From positions 1 to 37,504 of the forward strand of contig JADHTX010000002.1 of NCBI GenBank assembly GCA_016784875.1: a stretch of DNA of 37,504 nucleotides. Direction: 5' to 3'. The notes beneath the pieces were generated by a model. The model was not told where the DNA came from, did no database searches, and was given only the letters and a program-made list of their open reading frames with translations. This stretch comes from Methylobacter sp. (GTDB taxonomy: Bacteria; Pseudomonadota; Gammaproteobacteria; Methylococcales; Methylomonadaceae). Position numbers and translations under genes: made by a program. This document shows, one piece after another, positions 9,401 through 17,669 of this stretch (its first letter is position 1; each line of letters begins with the position of its first letter).

Positions 9401-9437
9401 AGCTACGAGGCTAAAGCTCAACTTTAGCCTCGTAGCT
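9401..9437 (-). terminator. 16-bp perfect hairpin just downstream of valS
   Basis: AGCTACGAGGCTAAAG (9401-9416) pairs perfectly with 9422-9437 around a 5-base loop. It starts 7 bases past the valS stop on the minus strand. A T run (CATTTTTC) comes only about 14 bases after the stem, so classical intrinsic termination is imperfect. The position, directly after valS and before pilB, strongly suggests a transcript end for the valS unit. Confidence 0.65.
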
Positions 9438-9444
9438 GCTGCAC

Positions 9445-12400
9445 TTATAACGACTGGATTTTACGTTGTTGTTGTTCAAGATTGTTAAGCATTGAACGTA
9501 AATCAGCCAATTTGGCCTTTTCTTTATCAATAACTTCCGGCGGCGCTTTATCGACAAATGCGGGGTTATTTAACTTTCCTTCGACTCTTGGCAGGTCGTT
9601 ATTGATTTTTTGAATTTCCTTTTCCAGTCTTGCCAGTTCAGCTTCTTTGTCGATCAGACCGGCCATGGGGATCAGGATTTTCATTTCGCCGACTAGAGCC
9701 ATAGCCGATTCAGGTGTCGTGTCGTCATTATTTAACCAAGTAATCGATTCCAGCCTGCCCAGCTTTTGCAAATAAACCCGGTTGCTGGTTAAATTTTGTT
9801 GGTCGGCATCCGAGCCGTTTTGCAATAATATCGGCAACGGTTTGCTAGGGGCGATATTCATTTCACCACGGATACGGCGCACACCCAGAATAAAATTCAT
9901 TATCCAGTTGGTTTCGTCAATCGCTTGACTGTCGATTTGGGTCTCGTCGGCAATCGGGTAGGGTTGCAACATGATGGTATCAGCTGCCGCGCTTGTTTCA
10001 GGTTGGCTTGCGGCATACGTATCATCCTTGGCGATCGCCGCGCCAGTTCCCGACTGGCTTGCGGCATACACACCATCCCTGGCGATCGCCGCACCAGCTC
10101 CCGACTGGTTTGCGGCATACACACCATCCCTGGCGATAATACCTGCCAACGGTGCAACCCGCTGCCAAATTTCTTCGGTGATAAACGGCATAATCGGATG
10201 CGCTAAACGTAAAATCGACTCCAAAACCGTCAGCAACGTTTTACGGGTACCGCGTTGCAGTGCAACATCGTCGGATTGCAACGATATTTTCGACAGCTCC
10301 AGATACCAGTCGCAGTACTCGTTCCAGGTGAACTCATAAATAGCTTGAGCCGCCAAGTCAAAACGATAATTGTCGATCGCGTTGCAGGTTACAGCCGTTA
10401 CCTGATGCAATCGGGCGGTAATCCAGCGATCTACTTGGGTGTATTCGCAAGCGGCACCGGATAGACCGTTATCTTGCTCCTCCGTATTCATTAGTACAAA
10501 ACGTGCGGCGTTCCAGAGTTTGTTGCAGAAATTGCGATAACCTTCGGTACGGGCTAGGTCGAAACGAATATCCCGGCCCGTTGATGCCAGTGACGCAAAA
10601 GTAAAACGCAGCGCATCGGTACCATAGGATTGAATGCCGTCAGGGAAGTGCTTTCGGGTATCTTTCTCGATTTTTTTGGCCAAATGCGGCTGCATCATGC
10701 CGGAAATACGTTTTGCTACCAAAGCTTCCAGTTCTATGCCGTCGATAATATCAATCGGGTCCAGCACGTTGCCTTTGGATTTGGACATTTTTTGCCCTTC
10801 CGCATCGCGCACTAGGCCGTGAATGTAGACCTCTTTAAAAGGCACTTCGCCCTGGAATTTCAGCCCCATCATAATCATCCGCGCCACCCAGAAAAAAATA
10901 ATGTCAAAGCCGGTTACCAGTACGCTGGTCGGGTAATGTTTGGCTAATTCCGGGGTTTGTTCCGGCCAGCCCAAGGTAGAAAAAGGCCATAATGCCGATG
11001 AAAACCAAGTATCCAGTACATCTTCATCCTGTGTAAGCGCATAGTCGGCGGATAGATTATGTTTGGCGCGGACGTCCTGCTCGGAACTGCCGACATAAAT
11101 ATTGCCTAGCTCGTCATACCAAGCGGGAATTCGATGTCCCCACCAGATTTGCCGCGAGATGCACCAGTCCTGAATATTGCGCATCCATTCAAAATAGGTG
11201 TTTTTCCAGTTGTCAGGCACAAACTTGATGTCGCCGTTTTCAACCGCCGCAATCGCCGGTTCCGCCAGCGGCGCAACCTTGACATACCATTGGTCGGTCA
11301 ACAGCGGTTCGATAACGCTGTTGGTGCGGTCGCCGCGCGGTACCATTAATTTATGGTCGACGATTTTTTCCAGCAAACCTGCTGCATCGAGATCGGCGAC
11401 CATTTGTTTACGCGCCTCAAAGCGGTCAAGGCCGATATATTTGGCTGGAATCAGGTCATTTTCGCCTTCGTCGTTGCTGCGTATCGCTGCGTCAACGGTA
11501 AACAGGTTAATCAATCCGCCATGCGGCAAGTCCTGGATAACCGAAGTATGACGGTGGCGCGCCCATACTTCGTAATCGTTAAAATCATGCGCAGGAGTGA
11601 TCTTAACGCAGCCGGTACCGAATTCAGGATCAACATACTCATCGGCAATAATCGGAATGCGGCGACCTGATAACGGCAGCTCCACGAACTCGCCGAGCAG
11701 ATGTTTATAGCGATCATCATTTGGATGTATCGCTACCGCCGCATCGCCGAGCAGGGTTTCAGGGCGGGTAGTTGCGACGATTAAATGGCCCTGACCATTG
11801 GACAGCGGATAACGCAGATACCACATGAAGCCGTTTTCTTCTTCCGACAGCACTTCCAGGTCGGAAACGGCGGTATGCAAAACCGGATCCCAGTTAACCA
11901 AACGTTTGCCGCGATAAATCAGGCCCTCTTCATAAAGCCGAATGAATACTTCCTGTACCGCGTCGGACATGCCGTCGTCCATCGTGAACCGTTCCCGGTT
12001 CCAGTCCAGCGAAGAACCCATGCGCCGCAATTGACGGGTAATCGTCCCACCGGATTCTTCTTTCCATTCCCAAATCTTTTCAATGAACTTTTCCCGACCA
12101 TAATCATGGCGGGTAAGGCCTTCCGCATTACACAGCCTTTCGACCACCATTTGCGTGGCAATGCCCGCATGATCGGTGCCCGGTTGCCACAAAGTGCTAC
12201 AGCCTTTCATCCGGTGATAGCGGGTCAGCGCGTCCATGATGGTATCCTGAAACGCATGGCCCATATGTAAGCTGCCGGTGACATTGGGCGGCGGAATCAT
12301 GATGCAATAGGATTCACCTTCTGATTTGGCGCTCGCCGCGCCAGTTCCCGACTGGCTTGCGGCATACTCACCATCCCTGGCGCTAAAATAGCCGTTGTCT

Positions 12401-12456
12401 TCCCAGATTTGATACCAGCGTTGTTCGATTGAATGCGGGGCGTATGTTTTTTCCAT
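9445..12456 (-). CDS. valS: Valyl-tRNA synthetase with in-frame repeat insertions
   Basis: ValS is an essential class I synthetase that charges tRNA-Val. The HIGH motif is in [18 protein letters not shown] is in [10 protein letters not shown], and the C-terminal coiled-coil arm is present (about the last 70 residues). The ATG at 12456 gives the family N terminus MEKTY and 1003 aa; the tracked start at 12528 adds a spurious leader. The protein is longer than E. coli ValRS. After GYFS it has one extra unit of about 17 residues ([16 protein letters not shown]). Between [10 protein letters not shown] and ADTIMLQP it has three tandem 17-residue units. Both sites fall outside the catalytic motifs, so the enzyme should still work. 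Confidence 0.95.
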   Translation of the reverse strand: MEKTYAPHSIEQRWYQIWEDNGYFSARDGEYAASQSGTGAASAKSEGESYCIMIPPPNVTGSLHMGHAFQDTIMDALTRYHRMKGCSTLWQPGTDHAGIATQMVVERLCNAEGLTRHDYGREKFIEKIWEWKEESGGTITRQLRRMGSSLDWNRERFTMDDGMSDAVQEVFIRLYEEGLIYRGKRLVNWDPVLHTAVSDLEVLSEEENGFMWYLRYPLSNGQGHLIVATTRPETLLGDAAVAIHPNDDRYKHLLGEFVELPLSGRRIPIIADEYVDPEFGTGCVKITPAHDFNDYEVWARHRHTSVIQDLPHGGLINLFTVDAAIRSNDEGENDLIPAKYIGLDRFEARKQMVADLDAAGLLEKIVDHKLMVPRGDRTNSVIEPLLTDQWYVKVAPLAEPAIAAVENGDIKFVPDNWKNTYFEWMRNIQDWCISRQIWWGHRIPAWYDELGNIYVGSSEQDVRAKHNLSADYALTQDEDVLDTWFSSALWPFSTLGWPEQTPELAKHYPTSVLVTGFDIIFFWVARMIMMGLKFQGEVPFKEVYIHGLVRDAEGQKMSKSKGNVLDPIDIIDGIELEALVAKRISGMMQPHLAKKIEKDTRKHFPDGIQSYGTDALRFTFASLASTGRDIRFDLARTEGYRNFCNKLWNAARFVLMNTEEQDNGLSGAACEYTQVDRWITARLHQVTAVTCNAIDNYRFDLAAQAIYEFTWNEYCDWYLELSKISLQSDDVALQRGTRKTLLTVLESILRLAHPIMPFITEEIWQRVAPLAGIIARDGVYAANQSGAGAAIARDGVYAASQSGTGAAIAKDDTYAASQPETSAAADTIMLQPYPIADETQIDSQAIDETNWIMNFILGVRRIRGEMNIAPSKPLPILLQNGSDADQQNLTSNRVYLQKLGRLESITWLNNDDTTPESAMALVGEMKILIPMAGLIDKEAELARLEKEIQKINNDLPRVEGKLNNPAFVDKAPPEVIDKEKAKLADLRSMLNNLEQQQRKIQSL
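9979..10131 (-). repeat. Three tandem 51-bp (17-aa) repeats inside valS
   Basis: Units run 9979-10029, 10030-10080 and 10081-10131, each exactly 51 bp, so the reading frame is kept. The second and third are nearly identical, while the first has diverged. Each unit contains a short hairpin-forming pair (GCCAGT / ACTGGC around TCCCG), and the second and third begin GGCGATCGCC. In the valS frame each unit encodes a form of [17 protein letters not shown]. Confidence 0.95.
12328..12378 (-). repeat. Dispersed fourth copy of the 51-bp repeat, valS 5' end
   Basis: By my alignment this copy differs from the unit at 10030-10080 at only 2 of 51 positions, although it lies 2.2 kb away in the 5' part of valS. 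It encodes [16 protein letters not shown] between the conserved GYF and the CIMIPPPN stretch. Near identity of distant copies suggests recent spread or gene conversion. Confidence 0.93.
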
Positions 12457-12531
12457 GGATGTGTTATTGTTTTCGTGAAAATTAGCTATTTTAGCAGGAT
12501 TAAGGTTGGGAATCAGGCTGGTGGGCAAGTG

Positions 12532-12921
12532 TTATGCAGCATGTTTGCTTTGCGCGATGAGACTGTTAATAATTTTTACCGTCCTGTCTGATTTAAATAG
12601 GTTTCCTAGAAATGTTTTAAACTCTTGCTCGTTATTTACTTTTTTATGATCGTATTCTTCAGTCAGATACGCCGGGTATGACTCAATAGATTGGTTTACA
12701 CTTAGTAAAACATATTCGTATCCATTTAAAGCAGGTGCTTTAAGTATAAGCCGAACATGCAAGAATCCATCATCGCCAGGATTGGCCGTTACTTCGGCTT
12801 CAATAATATTAGATGTCTTTGTACCCAATTTTGCGGCTTGTTCGCGGAGTATAAGCAACGGTGATTTGACCTCAGGGTCTCCGGTCAAATCAGGCCATAA
12901 ATCGTCATTTGAATCGGTCAT
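12532..12921 (-). CDS. Unidentified 129-aa protein
   Basis: The tracked ORF starts at 13188, but its first part is the out-of-frame tail of the broken nuclease gene. The real gene most likely starts at ATG 12921 (MTDSNDDLWPDLTGD), with TTGGAG seven bases upstream. The product is acidic at the N terminus and has no signal peptide, membrane helix or known catalytic motif. It starts 16 bases after the ancestral stop of the nuclease reading frame, so the two were probably co-expressed partners. Function unknown. Confidence 0.75.
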   Translation of the reverse strand: MTDSNDDLWPDLTGDPEVKSPLLILREQAAKLGTKTSNIIEAEVTANPGDDGFLHVRLILKAPALNGYEYVLLSVNQSIESYPAYLTEEYDHKKVNNEQEFKTFLGNLFKSDRTVKIINSLIAQSKHAA

Positions 12922-12937
12922 GTTAGTCTCCAAAATA

Positions 12938-13748
12938 TTAACAAGTGAGTTGGAACAATACAGGCAAATGGTCGGAAATGTTTTGTCCGGAATGCCATTG
13001 TCATTTAATAGCGGTAGTTCGCCAACCCGGTCTATGATTTTTAATGTGTTATTTTGAAACATCGGCAATACATCAGGTCTTAACAATACTTGATCGAACA
13101 TATGCCAAAAGTAGGTGACATGCTCACTTTGTGGGTAATAATAACTGCCGGGTGGCCCAGCTGACGCATCACCTAGCAAGCTCCACATCGCGGATTGTAG
13201 AAAAAAGGGAAGCTTCTTGTATTAACAGTCCTCTTTTGTTTTTCGGCAATTTTCCTAGTCATCGTAGCATTAAAGCCGCTAGCCGTAACCAGCCCCGTTT
13301 CAAAAGGGTTCATATTCAGATCTCCCACCAATACGGTACGTTTATGGCCTATTTTGTCTTCCATCCTGATGATGTCTCTGGCTATTTCTGTTATTTCAAA
13401 TGCTTGGCTCTCACTTGATTGGCGAAGTTTACTGGGGAGATGTACAACGACCAGTAAGAGATCACAAGTAGTTGATGAATTCAGGTGTCGAATCGTAATG
13501 TGATTGGACTCAAATTGGGGCAATATCTGAGCTTGGGTGAACTTTGAGAAAATATCAATTCTTTCGCACAGCCCCGTGTTGTAATGAAAATCGGCGGCTT
13601 TGGATGTATTAAGTTCGCACAGCACGTCAGCGGCACCCAGTGTGTTTTCGGCAAGCATTAAGACATCGATATTAAACTCGCGCACCAAGCTGGACAATAT
13701 ATCCAGTCGACTGGTTTGCTTCATATTCCAAAACATAAAGGTAATCAC
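12938..13748 (-). pseudogene. Endonuclease/exonuclease/phosphatase-family gene broken by two frameshifts
   Basis: The EEP fold covers DNase I-like nucleases and phosphatases. Frame one (13748 down to about 13180) carries the N-terminal FWNMKQ, the metal-binding Glu in MLAEN and the VGDLNMNPFE motif, then FFYNP. The family continuation MWSLLGD...GSYYY is in another frame, starting at 13188. This second frame reads to GIPDKTF near 12976. The terminal SDHLPV motif is in a third frame that ends in TAA at 12938-12940. Both shifts have the same sense, equal to loss of one base or gain of two. Either the gene is dead or the assembly has two errors; programmed frameshifting twice is unlikely. Confidence 0.85.
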
Positions 13749-13777
13749 TTAGTAGCCTTCTAAAATCATCGAAATGT

Positions 13778-14053
13778 TTATTTAAGGTCAGTTAATGAAT
13801 AATTTGAACCTTCATTTTCAATGCCCCTCATTGCGGATGAAATAGAAAAGTTACTGTCAAATACTTGCTCAGCGCTAATCGCTTTTATGTTTCCCGCCTC
13901 ATAAGCATCGATTCGGTTTTCCGCTTCCTTTGCACAAAGCTCATCTATTGACTTGTCAGGCTGATCGAGACTGACTAACAATTTCTCAACTAAGCTTGCC
14001 CTGTTTTTAGACGCAAGCGTTAATGCCTCTTTAAGTATTTGTTGTTCTAACAT
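13778..14053 (-). CDS. Addiction-module antitoxin-like protein, no toxin partner seen
   Basis: The 91-aa product resembles the 'putative addiction module component' family (PF09720/TIGR02574), the unstable antitoxins paired with RelE/ParE toxins. The typical stretches are LVEKLLVSLDQPD and the AENRIDAYEAGNIKAISAEQVF block. About 26 extra residues follow where family members usually end. No RelE/ParE gene lies next to it; the next gene downstream is the broken nuclease. It is therefore an orphan antitoxin, perhaps a leftover of a decayed pair. Confidence 0.75.
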   Translation of the reverse strand: MLEQQILKEALTLASKNRASLVEKLLVSLDQPDKSIDELCAKEAENRIDAYEAGNIKAISAEQVFDSNFSISSAMRGIENEGSNYSLTDLK

Positions 14054-14057
14054 TGTG

Positions 14058-14525
14058 TCACCTCGTTATTGATGATTTATGTTGTTGCTCTGGCTGCCAA
14101 TCTTTATGTGTAGTAATCGTCATGCCTGATTGTTGATACTGGCGATAGCGTTTCCTGCCGGCTTCTTTGGTTGTTTCGCTATTATCCAATATTTCAAGTA
14201 TGCGCTCGGTTTTCGATCCTAGGTCGGGAAAACGCGAAGACAGGTTGAATAGGACTTTTTGCCAGTGCTCGGGCGCATCCAGCGAGCCGATCAGTATGAC
14301 TTTTTCACTACTAGGCGGTTCACCGGTATATATTTGGTGGGGAATAAAACTGCCTGCCCGGAAAGTCCAGAGCAGGTCGTCTATGAGCTGGCTTTGTTCG
14401 GCTGAATCGGTAAGTACGTAGCAGTAACTGCCGCTACGATAGGCTTTTTCGATCAGTTTGCAGGCAAACAGATACCTGTCTTCTAGCGATTCAGTCGGCA
14501 GTATATAAAAGCTGACTTCCGCCAC
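14058..14525 (-). CDS. holC: DNA polymerase III chi subunit HolC
   Basis: HolC binds single-stranded DNA-binding protein and links it to the clamp loader through psi (HolD). The 155-aa product has the family features: an N-terminal beta strand (VSFYILP), YRSGSYCYVLTDSAEQSQLIDDLLWTF and SFIPH. The start is GTG at 14525, directly abutting the pepA stop codon (TAAGTG), so it is translationally coupled to pepA. pepA-holC-valS is the usual gammaproteobacterial order; here three foreign-looking genes separate holC from valS. Confidence 0.93.
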   Translation of the reverse strand: MAEVSFYILPTESLEDRYLFACKLIEKAYRSGSYCYVLTDSAEQSQLIDDLLWTFRAGSFIPHQIYTGEPPSSEKVILIGSLDAPEHWQKVLFNLSSRFPDLGSKTERILEILDNSETTKEAGRKRYRQYQQSGMTITTHKDWQPEQQHKSSITR

Positions 14526-16007
14526 TTAGCTTCTGTTAATGAGGTATTGAATTAATAACGACACAGGACGACCGGTTGCGCCTTTGGTTAGGCCTGTGCG
14601 CCAAGCTGTGGCGGCAATATCTAAATGCGCCCAGCGGAATTTTTCGGCAAATCGCGCCAGAAAACAAGCGGCAGTAATGGTGCCTGCATCTTTGCCGCCG
14701 GAATTGGTCATGTCGGCGAAATTGGATTTAAGCTGTTCCTGATATTCTTCCCATAGCGGCAAGCGCCAAGCGCTGTCGTTGGCAGTCTCGCCGGATGCAA
14801 CCAGCAGGTTGCATAAAGCATCGTCGTTGCCGAGCACGCCCATGGCAACGCGGCCTAAAGCGACTCCAACCGCACCGGTTAGAGTGGCAATATCTATCAC
14901 CACGTCGGGGTTGAAACGTTCCGCATAGGTCAAGGTGTCGCAAAGCAACAGGCGGCCTTCGGCATCGGTATTTAAAATTTCAATGGTTTTTCCGGACATG
15001 CTGGTCACAATGTCGCCCGGTTTATTGGCGTCGCCATCGGGCATGTTTTCCGATGACGGAATCAGGCCGATAATGTTCAGCGGCAGTTGCAGTTGGGCCA
15101 CGGCAAGCAAGGTACCCAGAACAGACGCGCCGCCGCACATGTCGTATTTCATTTCATCCATGCTGGCGGCTTGTTTTAAGGAAATGCCGCCCGCATCGAA
15201 GGTAAGACCTTTGCCGATCAGCACAATAGGCTTGGCGTCTTTATCGCCGCATTGATAGCTCAGAGTGATGAGCTTTGCCGGTTGACGGCTGCCGCGCGAG
15301 ACCGATAAGAAAGCGCCCATGCCCAGTGCGGTCATATCGGATTCTTCCAGGATTTTAACATCCAGGCTGGCGTATTTTTTACTCAGCTCAACAGCCTGTT
15401 CGGCAAGATAAGTTGGTGAGCAGATGTTGCCGGGCAAATCGCTTAGGTGTTTGGTCAAATTCATGCCTTCGGCAATAGCCTTGCCTTGCAGCATTCCTGA
15501 ATGAGTCAAAGCCTGTTCGGATTCCGTAGAGGAAATAGATATTTTTTGCAGCTGGCTTTCCGTTTCTTTATCGGATTTTAGTTGAGTAAACTGATAGGCG
15601 GCGTCGTTAAAGACTTCGATGATATGCCGGGATTTCCATTGCTGGTCGCGATCGGTAACATCGCATTCCGCTAGGCAGCAGATCACTGATTTTATTTGCG
15701 GTTTTTTTAAGCTGTTAACGGCGGCGAGCAGAGCTTTTTTGTAGTTTTTGGCGGATAAAGGCTGGTGCTCGCCCAGTCCGACCAGCAAAATACGTTCAAT
15801 CTTACTGTCGGGAACGGCGTTGATTAACACGGCTTCGCCGTTTTTTCCGCTCAGGTCGCCACGGCTGACGATGTTGTTAACAAGTCCGTGGGTGATGTTG
15901 TTAAGAGCGGTTGCTGATGGACTGAGTTGTTGGTCTTGATAAACACCGACAATAATACAATCACATTGCAGTTCTTCTAATGGAGCTGTTTCTATTGAAT
16001 AATCCAT
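14526..16007 (-). CDS. pepA: Leucyl aminopeptidase PepA (cytosol aminopeptidase, M17)
   Basis: PepA is a hexameric two-metal aminopeptidase that releases N-terminal residues from peptides. In E. coli it also binds DNA in Xer recombination and carAB control. The metal and active-site motifs are intact: VLIGKGLTFDAGGISLK and the signature NTDAEGRLLL. The 493-aa length matches the family, and the N-terminal macro-like domain is present (about residues 1-165). It is the first gene of the minus-strand cluster. Confidence 0.96.
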   Translation of the reverse strand: MDYSIETAPLEELQCDCIIVGVYQDQQLSPSATALNNITHGLVNNIVSRGDLSGKNGEAVLINAVPDSKIERILLVGLGEHQPLSAKNYKKALLAAVNSLKKPQIKSVICCLAECDVTDRDQQWKSRHIIEVFNDAAYQFTQLKSDKETESQLQKISISSTESEQALTHSGMLQGKAIAEGMNLTKHLSDLPGNICSPTYLAEQAVELSKKYASLDVKILEESDMTALGMGAFLSVSRGSRQPAKLITLSYQCGDKDAKPIVLIGKGLTFDAGGISLKQAASMDEMKYDMCGGASVLGTLLAVAQLQLPLNIIGLIPSSENMPDGDANKPGDIVTSMSGKTIEILNTDAEGRLLLCDTLTYAERFNPDVVIDIATLTGAVGVALGRVAMGVLGNDDALCNLLVASGETANDSAWRLPLWEEYQEQLKSNFADMTNSGGKDAGTITAACFLARFAEKFRWAHLDIAATAWRTGLTKGATGRPVSLLIQYLINRS

Positions 16008-16417
16008 AACTTAACTCGTTTATTTGTGGAATAGAGCGTTATCTTGAATGAGTCTATCGCGGACAGCTCAAGATGCGCCGTTTAATTGCGATTATACAAC
16101 ACAAATCTCGGTTGTTGTTTGAGCAGAGACTCGGTTGGGAGGTAAATGGGTGTTGATGCAGTACACTGTTCCAGTCTATAGCTTTTTATCGATTGGGCGG
16201 GAACTGAAAAATAAAGGCCCTAAGAAGCATCATTTTGTCGGTGCTTTGGCTAAGCCTTTCAAGTGGATTTAATCAAGGCCAAGGTGATTTGGTTAAGAGC
16301 TTTCGGATTGTTGTACTAGCGCAAATCCAACTTTAATTAACTCCGTTGTGCCGTAGGTAGCCAAATCTAATATAATGAGCAAATCTTTTATTCGTTTATT
16401 TTCCAGGAATCTGCACA
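16008..16417. promoter_or_regulatory. Divergent intergenic region between pepA and speE
   Basis: About 410 bp without a supportable gene. It must hold the promoters of both outward-facing genes. For speE a possible sigma-70 promoter is TTGTGC (16346-16351) with TATAAT (16371-16376), but the spacing of 19 bases is long. AGGA lies shortly before the speE ATG. I see no clear operator or riboswitch. Confidence 0.35.
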
Positions 16418-17266
16418 ATGAATCCAACTGAATGGTTTACCGAGCAAGTCACAGAGGCTGGATCAGCCTTTTCGTTAAAAATTAAAAAAAAGCTGCACGA
16501 GGAGCAATCCGAGTTTCAACACCTTGAAATCTATGAAACCGAAACCTTCGGTAATTTGATGGTGATTGACGGTTGCACGATGGTATCTACCCGCGACAAT
16601 TTTTTTTACCATGAAATGATGAGTCATCCGGCTTTGTATACTCATCCTGAGCCCAAAAAAGTTTGGATTATCGGTGGCGGTGATTGCGGCACGTTAAGAG
16701 AAGTGTTAAAGCATGAATCGGTAGAGGAAGCGGTGCAGATCGACATTGATGAACGGGTAACGCGTCTGGCGGAAATTTATTTTCCTGAGTTATGCGAATC
16801 CAATAATGATTCCAGAGCCGAATTGAAATTCATCGACGGTATTAAATGGGTGAAAGATGCCGAGCCGAATTCGGTAGATATTATTATCGTTGACAGCACC
16901 GACCCGGTTGGTCCGGCTTTGGGATTATTCAGCGTTGATTTCTATCATGATTGTTTTAATTGCCTTACGGAAAACGGTATGGTCGTACAGCAAAGCGAGT
17001 CTGCGTTGTACCATATGAAATTGATCGGCGAAATGCGCGACGCGATGAGCGCAACCGGCTTTCAACATTTACAGACTTTGTTCTTCCCGCAATGTTTGTA
17101 TCCGTCCGGTTGGTGGAGCGCAACGATTGCGAGTAAAGGCGATTTGAGCAAGTTTAGAGAACTGGATTGTGCGAACAAGCCGTTCGATACGACTTACTAC
17201 AATGCCGATATACATAAAGCCGCTTTAGCTCAGCCTGAGTTTTTTAAGAAAGCGTTTAATTTATAA
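16418..17266 (+). CDS. speE: Spermidine synthase SpeE
   Basis: SpeE transfers an aminopropyl group from decarboxylated S-adenosylmethionine to putrescine in the cytoplasm. The 282-aa length matches the family. The Rossmann-fold motif GGGDCGTLREVLKH, the acidic DIDERV and the catalytic DSTDPVGPA are visible, along with YHEMMSHP near residue 67. No speD is in the window, so the source of decarboxylated SAM is not seen here. Confidence 0.95.
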   Translation: MNPTEWFTEQVTEAGSAFSLKIKKKLHEEQSEFQHLEIYETETFGNLMVIDGCTMVSTRDNFFYHEMMSHPALYTHPEPKKVWIIGGGDCGTLREVLKHESVEEAVQIDIDERVTRLAEIYFPELCESNNDSRAELKFIDGIKWVKDAEPNSVDIIIVDSTDPVGPALGLFSVDFYHDCFNCLTENGMVVQQSESALYHMKLIGEMRDAMSATGFQHLQTLFFPQCLYPSGWWSATIASKGDLSKFRELDCANKPFDTTYYNADIHKAALAQPEFFKKAFNL

Positions 17267-17269
17267 GCG

Positions 17270-17302
17270 GTAGGTCGGGCTGAAACAGCATGCCTGACTT
17301 AC
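17270..17302 (+). terminator. 11-bp hairpin after speE
   Basis: GTAGGTCGGGC (17270-17280) pairs with GCCTGACTTAC (17292-17302) over 11 bp, two of them G-U, with an 11-base loop. It begins a few bases after the speE stop. No T run follows. It could be a terminator, an RNA-stabilising structure or one of the short palindromic repeats common in this window. Confidence 0.45.
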
Positions 17303-17341
17303 AGTAACTACGACCCTTTATACTAATACGAGACTACCTTT

Positions 17342-17620
17342 ATGTTTGATCCTAAATCCCTTGATGACATTGCCGGCCGCTTGGCAGGTGCTATACCTCC
17401 CGGCTTGAGCGGCCTAAAAGACGATCTTGAAAAGAGCTTCAATGCTATTTTACAAGGTGCGTTAAGCAAGTTGGACTTGGTAACCCGCGAAGAATTCGAA
17501 GTGCAAAAATTGGTACTGGCAAAAACCCGCTCAAAGCTCGAAGACCTGGAAAAGCGCGTCGCCGAGATGGAACAGCAAGTGTTAAGCAAAGAAGATGTGA
17601 CCGCATCAGTTTACGACTGA
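17342..17620 (+). CDS. ubiK: Ubiquinone biosynthesis accessory factor UbiK
   Basis: UbiK (YqiC, DUF526) is a small amphipathic protein needed for efficient aerobic ubiquinone synthesis; it binds the UbiJ scaffold. The 92-aa length, the N terminus (MFDPKSLDDIAGRLAGAIP) and the C-terminal coiled coil (about residues 48-80, TREEFEVQKLVLAKTRSKLE) are typical. It is followed 49 bp downstream by comM on the same strand. Confidence 0.9.
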   Translation: MFDPKSLDDIAGRLAGAIPPGLSGLKDDLEKSFNAILQGALSKLDLVTREEFEVQKLVLAKTRSKLEDLEKRVAEMEQQVLSKEDVTASVYD

Positions 17621-17669
17621 TTGTGGAACTTCGGCCATTCCCGGCAGTCGTAGGCACGTACAAATTGTC

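Noticed and set aside
9979-10131. CRISPR-like array or cyanobacterial HIP1 sites (GCGATCGC)
   Set aside because: There are no spacers; the units are head-to-tail 51-mers translated in frame. The HIP1-like octamer is just part of the unit.
13173-13188. Programmed ribosomal frameshift between the two nuclease ORFs
   Set aside because: There is no slippery heptamer at the junction, and a second frame change is needed further on, so damage or sequencing error is simpler.
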